The position numbers were made by a program, and so were the translations under genes. The notes below the pieces were generated by a model. The model saw only the letters and a program-made list of their open reading frames with translations, made no database searches and had not been told where the DNA came from. A stretch of 64,000 nucleotides of DNA from Stercorarius parasiticus (taxonomy: Eukaryota; Chordata; Aves; Charadriiformes; Stercorariidae). Positions 51,286 to 62,871 of this stretch are shown here, piece by piece. How positions within the stretch are numbered: position 1 is the stretch's first letter; every line of letters begins with the position of its first letter. The stretch covers positions 214,452-278,451 of the forward strand of contig VWZL01000809.1 in assembly GCA_013396915.1 (NCBI GenBank), given 5' to 3'.

Positions 51286-54200
51286 GAGAGAAAACAATTC
51301 TGGATTCATTTTAATCCACCATCGAGTTCCAGAAAGCGAGCAGAAGACTAACAGACCAAGTTTTAGAGGACAAAAGTAAGACTAATGATAACTTTTCCCA
51401 TCTGTACCTTTTGTGCAAATGAGGTTTCCCCTTAAATTATGGCCTGACAAAGATAAATCTATCATTTGCTAATCAAAATGACCCTCCTCCAGTCCCACCT
51501 GCCACTTGGAGTCTCTCACGAAACATCAGCAATACACCCAGAATATGGTTGTCCATCTGTTGGCCACCACCTCCATGAGCCAGAGGTGGCTGAGCCCGCA
51601 GGGACCAGCCCACTCCAAAGCCCCCGTTGAGACGCTGTAAGAACAGAGGCTGCAGGGCAACAAGAGCCTCAGAGGAGCAAATTCATTCTCTACATGCTGG
51701 CGAACAAAGCACATGGAGAGGAAGGAAGTACAGCATAGTTTGTTATACACCGTAACACTGGTGTACACCCAATTCAGTCTAAGCTCAACTCATCTCAACA
51801 GTCCTCTGCAGGGGTCCCAACAGAGACGGCGCTGGACCAAGGGACGAACTTACTCTGACTCACCTCTGTGCCTCCCCAAGAGCCATACAGCAAAATTCAG
51901 ATGTAACAAATCTGCGCTTTTCATTCGAAAAGCTGGAAGTTTAACAGAGTGTGAACCAAACCCAGAACCGCGGAGGTCCCGAGGTGATCACAGGCAGGAG
52001 AAAGCCCGGGCTGGTGGGACAATATGGACCTCATTAAGCCATTGTGAGAAGTGTGTGAACAAACTAAGGACTTCACTACTAAGTGACAAAGATCATTTGT
52101 TTAAAAGAAAGGACTAAATCATTTATGGTTCAGCAGTCTGAGGATTTAGCCTACTTGTAACAAAGGTGTTTTGAGAAAAGCATACTTCTTAAATGGCTTA
52201 TAACAAATAAACCCAGAGACCCCAAAGGGCTGAATACAATGTTGATGAGGGCCAGATAAGTACTGGATAAACAGGAAAATGCACTGAACGAGGAGCTCAT
52301 GGCCTTAATATACCTAGAAATGCCCAAATTTGAAAAGCTGCCAATGCCAAGAAGTACCGACCCTACAAGGAGATCTCACGGGCTGGATTCCTGGATTACC
52401 CTCAGCCTTCGCCAGCGCTGGGGCATGGCTTAATTTTATCACTCACCCCTACGTGTTTTTCTTTTCCCCAGCCTCCCTCATCTGCGGGCTCACGTCCTTG
52501 AACCAGAAGGCTTCTCTCTGTTACAAAACACTTGGTTCATCCTACACAGCACAGCAATAGGTGGCTGCACAACAACTACTGCCAGCCTCCAGTTACTTCC
52601 CAAGCTGCTGAATTAAAGCTCCGGCCCAGGGACACACGCAAAGCAAAGGGGTGTCTTCTGAATGCTTCAGGAAAAGCACAACCATCCAGAATTAACGACA
52701 GAAGTGAATTTTACTCCATGCGTTTGTGGAAATAAGAGTCTTCAACCAGCTGCTGTGAAACACGACGGCTGGAAACTCCAGTTGCAGATTTGCTCTGCAC
52801 ACATTACATCCATTACACTGGAGAAAAAATATTTGCTGAACTAGTTTTAAGCCCATACGGGCTGATAATTTAAATGCTGTTTGTCAGACCGATGCAGAGG
52901 AGACAGCAACTCTTCAGAGCCTATCGCAGAGCAGGATGCAGAATTTTAAACTTTCTCTGACCCCACAAACACTAGTTAGAAGCAACATTTCAAGAAAGTT
53001 AGCCCGAAGTTGTTTAAAAAACAATGAAGTAATATTTTAGCCAGGGGCTCTGTGGTAAAGGTACAAGGAAGCACAGTCCTGCAAAAAAAACCCAGCCAGC
53101 CTATTCACTGGCCCCAAAAGGTCCTTTTCTGCTGATAATCTCACTTGGGTCCTTCTGCTTTGTAGGCTTTAGAAAAATCCCAAGCATTTCCAGAGGCAGG
53201 AACATCTGCAGAAGTTTCAAGAAAACACAGAATCTGAGAGGCAACTCCACCACTCACAGTCTTTTAAAACATGAACTCGGCAGCCCAGCAGCGTGGGCTT
53301 CCTAACTAAAACACACTGCTTAAAAACGGGTGGTGGTGTTGGGGAGTTGGCCTTGAAACACTGGTTTGCTGCTCGAGTTTTGATTTTATGTCCGATAACC
53401 ATCTCTGTCTCTTTTCCAACCCCCTACCAGGAAGGATCGGTGAGACAAATACCCATAGCTTCCAGGGGAATAAAAGGAAAAGCCAAACAGGAAAAGTAGT
53501 TATGAACAATACAGCCTTGGCTTAGTTAATGATCAACTTTGGAGCGCACAGCATACTACTCTTACCCAATTACCACAACTTATTTGCATAGAACCTTTAA
53601 TAATCGGTGGGTAGTAAGAGGCCTTTTATGCATTGCATTTGTGTTATCGCAATCAGCAAAGAAATAAAAAAAAAAAAAGATGAGAAATTCCCGATGACTC
53701 TGCTCAGTCAACAGGAAGCCCATCCACGGTGCTGGGGGCGCTGAGCCACGCGGAGGGGTGGGCAGGAAGGGTATGGGGTCAGGTCCTCCTGCCTCCACAT
53801 CCCCACTGCGTCTGCGATGGAGGCGGAGGAGGAGAAGGCGGCGGCCGTCTTCTGCAGTCACACAAAGCCTGAGCACACAATACACACTTAACTGGAAAAC
53901 AGCGCTGCTACCCTCCGTACTGAGCCTTCCAGCCCCTACAGGAGACGAAGAGCTCATCAGCTTGTTTCCATACTTCTAGCACCTCCAACCAGAGCGACCC
54001 TCAGCTCACGAGGCAACTTCAACTTAGAGCCAATAGCCACGACTAGAATCACTCTGCTGATCTTCCAGTCTTTTGAGCAGCTGTTTCCAAGCTTCTCCTC
54101 CTCAGCTCTTAAATACCATCAACTCTCAGCACAATGGTAAAACGCTCACAAAGGTACAGCGCTCACAATGGCACAGAGGCAATTAAAGATTTCCAGTAAC

Positions 54201-57200
54201 ATGCTGCTTGAAGGACTGAGGTCTAATTGCTGGACGGTCAAGGTTTTTGGCAATAACATTGTGAGCAGATAAAAAGGTTGTAAAGTTTCCCATACAATAA
54301 ATAAATAAATAAGCAGCTCTTCAAACAATGGCAACAGCAGCCACACATGTACCTAAGCTCCTGACTTGGCACTTGGCATAATTTAAAAGTAGATGGTCAT
54401 GAAATTTCCTCCCATAAAGGCCACGGCTGCACGATAAAGGCAAACGAAAGGGGTGGGGGAGGACAAGGGCCAAGGCTGGGCACAGAGACAGGCTGCAGCA
54501 AGGAGGAGACAATACAATGAGCCCGAATTACCTGGTGGTGTAATTTAGCATACAGTTTGTAATTACCTGCACAGCCTGTAACTTCCTCTTACATTGTAAA
54601 GTGGTGTTTCTTCACACTGCGCCGAAGAAGGGTTGTCACTTACGAGAAAACTGATAACGTGAGAGAGCAACAGGCTGCTAAGCCAAGTCTGCAGGAACGT
54701 TTTGTGGCTACCTTTAACCTTTCACTGAAAATAATTCTGTTTAACTTGCAGGTTTTACTTCTGTCTTTTTCTTTTTTCCCTTTTTATAAGAGCTCCAAGA
54801 TATACCCACAACACTGCAAAGAAACCATCTATTCCAGCTCCTTCTCCCCCCCACCCCAAAGTTTAAAATACTCATAAAAACTATCAGTTACCATCTTATA
54901 ATAGAAAACAGACTGGTATGAAGCAAGTACGAGAAGCACGGAAAGTAGCAAGCATATTCATGTTTTTACATCCATCTGGCACCAAAAGTGTTGGAGGATG
55001 AAGTAGTAAACAGTATGGGAGCGCTTTAACACGTGCTCAACGGGAGCCCAGGGCGGGCTCTCACTGATGCTTTGCGGAAAGGAAGCTGAGGCAGAAACAA
55101 AAGCACTTAAGAATTCCAAAAAGGGGACCAAAATGCCAGAGGGGTGCAGGCACCGAAGCTAGGTGGTTAATTCTCAGGTTCGAAAGAAAGGCCAAGCATC
55201 CATCCGCATCTTCAGGTCCCACTCCCTTGCTGAACATCAGCCTGGTGGGACTTGGCCACAGTGGCACAGGAAGGATGTGCCACAGCAGGGAGCAAGAGCT
55301 GGGTCTTCCCAAATCCCAAGTGCACACCCGGATCGCTTAATAATCCTGCTTTGCTACTGAGATAAAGAAGAAAACTGAGTGACAGAGGAATCTGGCATTA
55401 TCACAGGGACACGGAAAAAACACTTCAGGGGCATGACAATGAATGAGATACCTAAAACTTGGCCAGAGGCAGAGGAAGCGACTGCAGGCAGGAAGAACAG
55501 ATCTATGGCAATTTATCCAGGTTTCTTCCGTTAAAAATTTCTTTAGTATTTGCAGACTGTCTGAAGTTTTGCTTTTTTCTTTCTATCTTTTCATCAGCTG
55601 CCTTAGAGTTTTAGTAGACCAAAGTAAATTTTGAATCCTGCACACAAGTAAACTAGTAAATCAGCAGAATTCCCACTAGGTTCAATGAGAGTAGCAAGAC
55701 TTTCTGGAATGAGTTACAACTATAAATCCTGAGCATTTTGATAAACACAAGTCTCTTGAACACTGATTTGAATCCTTGTGAACCTGAAATGAATTAGACC
55801 CAGACCAGCTGACTACATTACTGACTAAAAGCGTCAACACAAGAGTAATTTCTGCTGATCTCTGAAAGTCAGAGCTGATCAGCCAAATACATCTACTAAA
55901 GAATACACTGAAACAGAAGTTTCTGATAATGTTTGGGTCACTACTGCCCTTCCCATTCCACAGAGAACATATTTTTAGCACAGCAAAACAACAAAATCTG
56001 GATTTTTTAGGTCTTGCCCACAATGAAATAAGGACATCCAGTATTAAATCAGCCTTTGTGAACTTTTAATTAGGAGTATAAACTTTAAAACAGGTCTTTA
56101 TTATGCCAGCCTGAAAGCCACAGCACCATCCTGATTGGGGATGCTATCAAAATAACTAATCCAGCGCTCAGCCTTGTGCGAACATTTATGCGTGGGCCAA
56201 AAGCTCTGTCATTCTCATGCTTATTAATCTTTCCTTCCAGGAGGCACAGGACAGCGTAAGCTCCTCTGATAACTCCGTTATCTCTCTCTCCAGAAAAGGA
56301 AAGGGTGGTTCTTCCAACCAAGTGGCAACTTAAACTACTACTAGATACAAGACCGCAGGGCTACCAGCAACTGAGGGAGTGGAGACGAGCTGTTATTTCC
56401 TCTTTCTTTTGATCCCTTTCTGTACAGTCTCAAACTGTGGGTTAAGTGTTTGAGCAGTATATAAAGCAAACATCTTAAAAGCACTTAAAATTGTTACCTA
56501 GCTACCTAATATAGCTTGGTAAATCACCTTGAGCTGTAAGGAAATCCTTCAGCCTATAGTAGGTTGGGTTTTTTTTTCCACAATTCCAGAATTATTGCTA
56601 CTTCCCAAAGCCCGGGGCATAACCAATTTGCATCCCTGCTTCCACAGAACAGTTTAAGTATATCACCGCTAAACCTATGTTATCAGCAACCACAGGGAAA
56701 GTCATCCTGTTTACAGGCAACACTGCAAGCGGGGGAGGGGGGGGGAAGACTACTTACAAGCATTTTGGGTAGAGTATGAATGGCTCAGAGAGACTTAACT
56801 AAACTGATTGCGAACTACAGCAGTGATTGCTAATGGTCAAGAAAGAGGCCACAGAGTCCAGGGAGTTATTTCCGTATCAAGCATACGGAGGGACATCTAC
56901 TAAAGACCCCATAAGTGCAAGGCAGCTCAATTTCTAGCAGGAGCTTCTTGCAACAAGAACACAGTTCCAGGTGGGACCCAGCATTTTATCCTACTATCTT
57001 TAAGCCTTTCATGATGTTTCCAAGAGATAAAAACAGCCGTTGGCATCTTTAAAGAAATATCAAGCATAACTAGACCACAGCGACTACTCTCTAAAAGCTT
57101 TATCTACTGCCCCATAGCAGCCATTTCCCTCCTTAATCCTCCCAGCCAAACCCCACTACCCAGGCAGTCACTGTTAATTATCTACAAATTAAATGATTAT

Positions 57201-57926
57201 GTTGTATCTGCATTTCAAAGGGGGGTGTGCAGCTGTAGAGACTGATTTTTCAAGCGGCTTAGTAAGGGGCAGGGAGACACTCGGTCTACACTTTACAGCT
57301 GCCCAAGACTAACAGTACTTAAAAACTGGCATGGGGTCACGTCTCTGCCTCATGACCTGCAGGTCCTGAGTGTAAGGTCTCAGTCCTGCTCCTATTGCAC
57401 CGACCCGAGAAAAACCCATCCCCAAACCCGCAGCCCCTCTCTGCCACCTCGCGATAAGCCCAAACAAGAGATCAAATAGAGGGGCTAATCTCTGCTTTGA
57501 GCCCAAGAGAGAGCCAAGGTACAGGGTCACCGGGAGCTTGCACCTCGCTATGGAGGCACAGCCCGGCCCCGCACCGCACCGCGGCCCCGCACCGCCCCAG
57601 GCACCGCACTGGGAGAACCGGCGCCTCCGACGAGAGGACACGCAGAGCCGAGTTTCCCCCAGGCAGTCACAGCCTAACACTTACGGAAGCCCTTAGCCGG
57701 GACCCGAAGTTTTTGCAGGGAAAAATAAAGGCAAACCAGCCCCGGGGTACCGGTGCCCCCCCGCAGCCCCGCTCCCGCCGGCCGCCTCTCGACGCAGTGC
57801 CGGCTCCGCGGCCAGGGGAAAGTTTGCCCGAAGGCAACCTACGGCGGAACCGACCACCGAGAGCGGGGAAAGCGCAGCCCAGGCGACCGCCCGGCACCGG
57901 GGGGGGAAGGGGGGACCCGTTGGGAG

Positions 57927-57927
57927 N
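57927..57927. other. Single N, left edge of duplicated block
   Basis: One undetermined base at the exact left edge of the duplicated 444-bp segment. It marks an assembly join. Confidence 0.95.
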
Positions 57928-58371
57928 CCGCCCTGCCCCACGGCATGGGGACCCACCACCCCCTGCCCACACAGTGCGCAGGAGCGGCCCCGGCGGCGGG
58001 GCGGGGCGGGGGGCGGGTCCTGGGACGGGCGGGGGCGGGGCCAGCGCAGGCTCCGCCCCCTCCCGCACGTGGCGGCGCGGGGCTGCGGGACCGGGCACAC
58101 ATGTATTTTCTTTTATATATATCTGTGTGTGTGTGTCTGTGTGTGTGTGTGTGTATATATAAAAAAAAAATACCCAAATCCCGCTCCCCTTCGCTCGGGG
58201 GTCCCCAATCTGAACTCTCGTTCCCCCCGGCGGGCGAGAGAGCGCAAAGGGAGGGGAGCAGGGGGGGAAATGCCTATATATCCCCCCCTCCTTCCTTTTC
58301 CCCCCTAAATCTAGGCTAAAAAAGCCGGGGAAGGCTGTAAACTTTGAAACTAGGCTTGAAGCTGCACATCA
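57928..58371. repeat. 444-bp direct duplicate, copy 1 (probable assembly artefact)
   Basis: This block matches 58486-58929 at a constant offset of 558 with no length change, even across the GT repeat and A run. The one difference I see is C at 58219 against A at 58777. It is bounded on both sides by a single N, so it behaves as a separate small contig. Near-identity through microsatellites suggests two alleles of one locus rather than an old duplication. Confidence 0.85.
58124..58154. repeat. GT microsatellite, copy 1
   Basis: A GT repeat interrupted by one C, followed by TATATA and a 10-base A run. It is identical in length to the copy at 58682-58712. Confidence 0.85.
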
Positions 58372-58372
58372 N
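58372..58372. other. Single N, right edge of duplicate copy 1
   Basis: One undetermined base between duplicate copy 1 and the segment that holds SSH2 exon 1. It marks an assembly join. Confidence 0.95.
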
Positions 58373-58408
58373 CGCGCCGGTTGGTTGCCGGTTTCTCCCG
58401 GTACTCAC

Positions 58409-58464
58409 AGCTGGGCGATAGCGCCCTGAGAGATCACGGCGTTGTCGGAGAAGTAGGGGATCAT
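58409..58464 (-). CDS. SSH2: SSH2 coding exon 1, alternative N-terminus
   Basis: The coding part of the first exon encodes MIPYFSDNAVISQGAIAQ and two bases of Leu19, then a strong donor CT|GTGAGT. The phase matches exon 2 exactly, giving AQLISESF. I recall MIPYF-type starts among predicted vertebrate SSH2 isoforms, but this is not certain from memory. The ATG has G at -3. The frame stays open upstream to another ATG at 58656, giving a Pro/Arg-rich extension; that is more likely GC-rich 5' leader than protein. The exon lies only 36 bp from the N at 58372, between the two copies of the duplicated block. Confidence 0.8.
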
Positions 58465-58485
58465 CGCGGCTGCCCGCGGAGGCGG

Positions 58486-58929
58486 CCGCCCTGCCCCACG
58501 GCATGGGGACCCACCACCCCCTGCCCACACAGTGCGCAGGAGCGGCCCCGGCGGCGGGGCGGGGCGGGGGGCGGGTCCTGGGACGGGCGGGGGCGGGGCC
58601 AGCGCAGGCTCCGCCCCCTCCCGCACGTGGCGGCGCGGGGCTGCGGGACCGGGCACACATGTATTTTCTTTTATATATATCTGTGTGTGTGTGTCTGTGT
58701 GTGTGTGTGTGTATATATAAAAAAAAAATACCCAAATCCCGCTCCCCTTCGCTCGGGGGTCCCCAATCTGAACTCTAGTTCCCCCCGGCGGGCGAGAGAG
58801 CGCAAAGGGAGGGGAGCAGGGGGGGAAATGCCTATATATCCCCCCCTCCTTCCTTTTCCCCCCTAAATCTAGGCTAAAAAAGCCGGGGAAGGCTGTAAAC
58901 TTTGAAACTAGGCTTGAAGCTGCACATCA
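58486..58929. repeat. 444-bp direct duplicate, copy 2 (probable true locus)
   Basis: This copy is continuous with exon 1 on its left and with unique flank on its right, without Ns, so it is the better candidate for the true position. It contains the GC boxes and E-box immediately upstream of SSH2 exon 1. Confidence 0.85.
58682..58712. repeat. GT microsatellite, copy 2
   Basis: Same GT repeat with one C interruption, followed by TATATA and an A run, located about 220 bp upstream of the SSH2 start codon. Confidence 0.85.
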
Positions 58930-61900
58930 AAAGACTTTCTTTTTCTTTTTCTTTTTTTTTTTTCCCAAAAGGCAGGCAGTGACAACGCGGGTGCTTAGGA
59001 AACGACCTTAATTTCTCTCCTGCTGGAGACGGGGAAATAGTTCTTGGCAATAACTTTCATATGCAGAGACTCGACGACTCGTTTTCTGCCAAAGGAGAAG
59101 AGAAGCAGCTGCCTTTCAATGCTATTTAATCTTTAGCTCCATCGCCCCTCAAGAGAAAAGGAAGAAAGGAAGTTCGTTAAGAACAAAAATCTTGTCCTCT
59201 GGCTGCTGGGAATTCAGCTGTTACAGCGCAAGGGAAAATTAATCTGGTTTTCCAGTGGGGAGAGTCGGGGGGCATGTTGCTCAATCCAGCTCTGCACCCA
59301 CAGCAGCCCCACGGCACAAACCCCCCATCCCAGATCTGGGTTCTCCAGCCCTCCACCCCTCTAAGTGGTTTAAGTGGGAGTGTGGGAAAACAACCAAGAA
59401 ACCCTGGAAGCGAGCTCCATTTTCTGCTTCCCATAGGAATGATGGACATGCCAGCACAGATGGACACAAATAAGATACTATTCTTAAGTTGTCTGGTGCG
59501 GGTGGCACGTGCTCAGACCCAGTAACAAGGCAGAAGTGAGCTGGCATTGGAAGATGGAAGTTTAAACTCAGAAACTTCTTAATGATACCTAATTAATAGC
59601 AAAAAAGATACTGCTGGGGCGTCAGTGCAGAACCGCCCCTGTGGTCAGACAGAAGCCAAAAGAAAGCTTCGCCTAGGGCTTATTTCCAACTATTAGCTAA
59701 AACTTTTGGAGAAGCAGAGAGGGGTTTAAAAAAAATAACACGGTGTGATAGCAACTGCTTCAGGTCTGAGACTTCACAGGAGCAAGACAGACACTCGTCT
59801 GGAAGGTCTGGACCGTCCCCACTTCGGGGGCTCACTGAGAAAAGGACAAAGCGGGAGAATTTGTGATTCTGCAAGTTTGCTAGAATATGGTTTGGTTGCA
59901 TTAATTTAAGCAATGTCATCTTATATAGCCAAGAGCACATCTCTGGTAATGGCTCCTCACAGCTGTGAAGAAAATGCAGTGCCAGCTTGCTGCGGTGCCA
60001 AAAAACATCATTTTTGTTCGGCAGAAATGAAGTCAGTTGCAAGAAGCAATGGAAAAATCAGGACATTAGAGACATGGAGGGTAACTCAATCCTTCCAGAG
60101 GTCAAGAGACTGGCAAGAACTTCATATTCAGTAGTAATACATACCACACATTCATAGACTGAAAAACAAACCCAGAACTTCTGTTCTATTCTAATTAATA
60201 ACTTAAGGGCTTCATTCAAACATTGTAGAAGACAAAATGCACTTAGATACTGTCTAGACAGATGTTAGATTTCTTACATGCAACTAACATGACAAAGGCA
60301 AGCCCTTAAAAACTGCTAAAAACAAGTGCAGTGATTAACTACAAGCAATACTCTTAAAGCAGCTACTCATAACATATGGATAATAGATTTGTAAATTAAT
60401 TAGTCCTGGATTAATACAAGCGTGTACTGCATCTCCATATGCTAGGAGAGCAAACGATGATAGAAAGTGTTTATTTTTCCCAGTGTTTTTCCTTTCGAAC
60501 CTTTACAAAACAGGAGTAGGAAATCTTCAAATAAGTTTGTATATTGATACCTGCATTAATAAAAGGTATCTGAACTTGGTTTTGTTGCCATAAAGATTGA
60601 AATACCAGCCTGAGGCTGACACTGCCTTCAGGCTACATGGTAGTGAGATTAGCGTTTCAGTTCCCACTCTCCATTTGTATAGCATGTGTTATTTTTCATA
60701 TTCTGCTTTTTAAAATCAGTCTTAAGGAACAACCCTATTTCTTTGTCAAAGCTGCATCCTCCATTTAGACCCAAGCAGAAGTATTGAGCCAATAACCTGA
60801 TCTCTCAGCATGCGGGGGCAAGGAGCAGGCAGCAAGAAGGGGCTTCGAGGGGATGCACAACAACATGGGAGTTGAAAGCAGCAGGTCACAAGACAGCCAA
60901 GAAACTGCTCCTTGTTAGAAGCAGGTGCACTCTGCTGGGACAAATACATAAAGAATTTAAAGTGCACGAAATTGCAGTGATGACAGGTAACAGTCTAAAT
61001 CACTACCGTGCTGCAATAGAGCATGTGAGCACGGCCATTAATCACGGTATGACAAGATGTAAATAAGTCTGTCTGGGGTCTCAAGTACTTCCCAGCCCAG
61101 TGCATGGAATTACCCTTTGCTGCAGTGGGGAAAAGGGCACTGCCTGTCTGAGTTTTCCGTCGGCATTTCACGCACCCCAGGAGGTCACAGGATCAGCAGG
61201 GCCATGCCACCAGGTGCAGTAAACACCACCGCGTCTGCACCCACTACAGCGCAGCCCTTGTTGGGCAGCAGGACTTCATTTAACCTTTGAACACCGCAGA
61301 GACTAATAAACTACAGTTACATACATCCCGCAAGACACACACTGTAAAAAAAAAAAAACCAACATCCCCAAACCTTTGCAAAGCTAACTAAGCCAGCCAC
61401 TCCGGCAACTAGAACCAGCTATGGAAGAATCATGAAAAAAACCTATGATGAGGAGTGCTAAGGATGCATGTCCAGGCACTTCAGGAGGAGGGAACAGGGA
61501 ATGCCCAGCAGAGCTGCCTCTGGAGAGAAGTTTAAGGGCGTGGAGGAAGAACAAATCTCTTGTATTGACTTACAGTGTTCTATCAGGCAGACAAGGCTGA
61601 AAATATATCATTTATTCATACCATCATCATTTCCCCCAGTGTCTGTATCTCAAAGCTATACAAATACAGTAGCCTGCATCAATAACTTCAGCTGCCTTCC
61701 TCTCCTTGTGCTTTTTAACACATTTTGATCTTGCAATGATGTAATAGAGTAATTCTGCGTCCTGCACGGGGCCAGCAGCTTGCAAATGGGATTCTCCTTG
61801 TACAGCTGAGGCCTCGGTAGACAGGTCGCCAGTAAAAACGCATGAAGCACTCCAGTCAGGGAATCTTAGCATGCATTAGCATGCAGAGATTTGCCACTTG

Positions 61901-62628
61901 CAGAAAGCATGCTTACAGCTGGACACGGAGTCCTGTCAGTGCACACAGTCCACATGCAAAGAGGGCATTAACCAAGTTAATGCCTCCATCCAAGACCAAC
62001 AGCTGAAGGTTGAATTGCTGCTTCTTGTCAGACCACACAAAGGTGTGGGTGTCACCATACTCCACCCACTCCTATCCCACAGGGCTTTGCTGGGTGTCTG
62101 CTCACATGCCAAGATGATTAAATCTGGAGCATGGATTGTCTTATTAGGCTCGTACAATTCTTAGCATACACTGGGGCCCGGTGACCTTTTTTCATTTCAG
62201 AATATGTCTGCCAGCAAGACTTTCTCTGGTCCTCCCAGTTCTCTCCTTTTGAAGAGCCCTAATAATGATGTATTGCCATAGTCTCTCTAGAAACTTACTC
62301 CAGTGGGTAGGAAGGGTTGGGTATTACTTTAAGTCCATTTGGACCCAAGTCCAGGTGCTCTCTGCACAAGCAAGGAATTTCTCTTCCTCCAACACAGCAG
62401 GGAAACCTGTGGAAGGTACTACAGCTGTAATGTTAGTCATCTTCAGGGTAAAGGGAACAGAGGGATGTTGTCAGGTGAAGGAATTTGTCCTCAATCTATT
62501 AGCATCAGTGTAACACGGAAGGCAATGCCCGGACGCATGTTTTCAGGGGATTATAAAAAAATCTTGTGAAGCTGCTGTGTTAGGCAAACAAACCTCCCCC
62601 TCACCACCATGACATCCTCTCCCCACAG
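58930..62628. other. Intergenic region upstream of SSH2, nothing assigned
   Basis: It opens with a pyrimidine-rich CTTT tract (about 58935-58963) just beyond the promoter. After that I see no convincing exon, RNA gene or known transposon. A run of 13 A lies near 61346-61358. By human synteny EFCAB5 would lie upstream of SSH2 in the opposite direction, but I could not identify any of its sequence here. Confidence 0.6.
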
Positions 62629-62810
62629 AGCGATGAGCCACGGCAGTGTCTGCTCAGCCACCTCTACTGCGCGTATGGAAAGTTTGTTCTTTACCGCTGG
62701 GCAGCTGTTTCCGGAGTCGTTTATGAGAAGTTACAGAATTTTGAAAACAACGTGTCGCTGCCTACAGCCGAGCATGGAGTCTTGCACAGGCACCGTCGCA
62801 GAGAGCAGAG
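62629..62810 (+). CDS. Candidate plus-strand coding exon, unidentified
   Basis: A CpG-rich island of 182 bp in AT-richer sequence, preceded by a pyrimidine tract and CCCCACAG acceptor and followed by AG|GTAGCA. In the frame starting at the first base it encodes 60 residues plus two bases, beginning SDEPRQCLLSHLYCAYGKFV and continuing LYRWAAVSGVVYEKLQNFEN, with no stop until just after the donor. The amino-acid mix (Tyr, Trp, Cys, balanced charge) looks like protein. A second frame is also open across the segment, which lowers confidence. I do not recognise the family. By position in human it could belong to EFCAB5, but that is a guess from synteny. Confidence 0.3.
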
Positions 62811-62871
62811 GTAGCAAGTTCATTTCCGTGTGCTGAGGTGGGGCCGAGCGCTTTGTTTTTCTCACCGGCAG

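Larger units (their letters stand above)
38184..58408 (-). other. SSH2 intron 1 (20 kb)
   Basis: This is the largest intron, with donor GTGAGT and acceptor TTGTAG. I searched for an exon encoding the alternative human N-terminus and did not find it, so that start may lie outside the window or have diverged. The intron holds several GC- and CpG-richer patches (about 43330-43600, 46440-46780, 48225-48560, 53700-53860) that may be regulatory. Simple A/T runs occur at 45308-45321, 51268-51285 and 53667-53678. No known transposon body was recognised. Confidence 0.75.
6063..58464 (-). other. SSH2: SSH2 gene, coding span (Slingshot cofilin phosphatase)
   Basis: This is a dual-specificity protein phosphatase of the Slingshot family. 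By family knowledge these enzymes remove the inhibitory phosphate from Ser3 of cofilin/ADF and so reactivate actin filament severing in the cytoplasm. Fourteen exons join in frame: 56, 104, 65, 122, 69, 66, 195, 94, 129, 47, 147, 201, 844 and 1989 nt, making 1375 residues. The human reference form is about 1423. Residues 20-375 align to human SSH2 (recalled) with a constant offset of 17, putting the catalytic cysteine at 375 against 392. The general acid is Asp344 and the signature HCKMGVSRS is intact. The C-terminus ends RTTNPLYNTM, which is the SSH2 ending and distinguishes it from SSH1 and SSH3. No frameshift or premature stop was seen. All introns are GT-AG. Confidence 0.96.
57540..58660. 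promoter_or_regulatory. CpG island and promoter region of SSH2
   Basis: CpG-rich sequence surrounds the first coding exon. Immediately upstream of the start codon on the minus strand (58490-58640) are several GC boxes (GGGGCGGGG type) and a CACGTG E-box at 58624-58629. This fits a TATA-less housekeeping-type promoter, with the transcription start probably within about 200 bp of the ATG. Part of the island is present twice because of the 444-bp duplicated block, so element counts in this assembly are unreliable. Confidence 0.65.

Noticed and set aside
53817..53891. 24-codon plus-strand frame starting MEAEEEKAAAVF in a GC-rich spot
   Set aside because: The start resembles a real N-terminus, but it stops after 24 codons and no donor or continuing exon is evident. 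Repetitive GAG/GCG codons can arise by chance in such sequence.
58409..58656. Upstream in-frame ATG giving a Pro/Arg-rich extension of SSH2
   Set aside because: The added residues look like translated GC-rich leader. The downstream ATG has a good context and gives a MIPYF start that I recall from other vertebrate SSH2 forms.
57928..58929. A true tandem promoter duplication
   Set aside because: Ns at both edges of copy 1 and identical microsatellite lengths make an assembly artefact more likely. Kept as a finding rather than a biological call.
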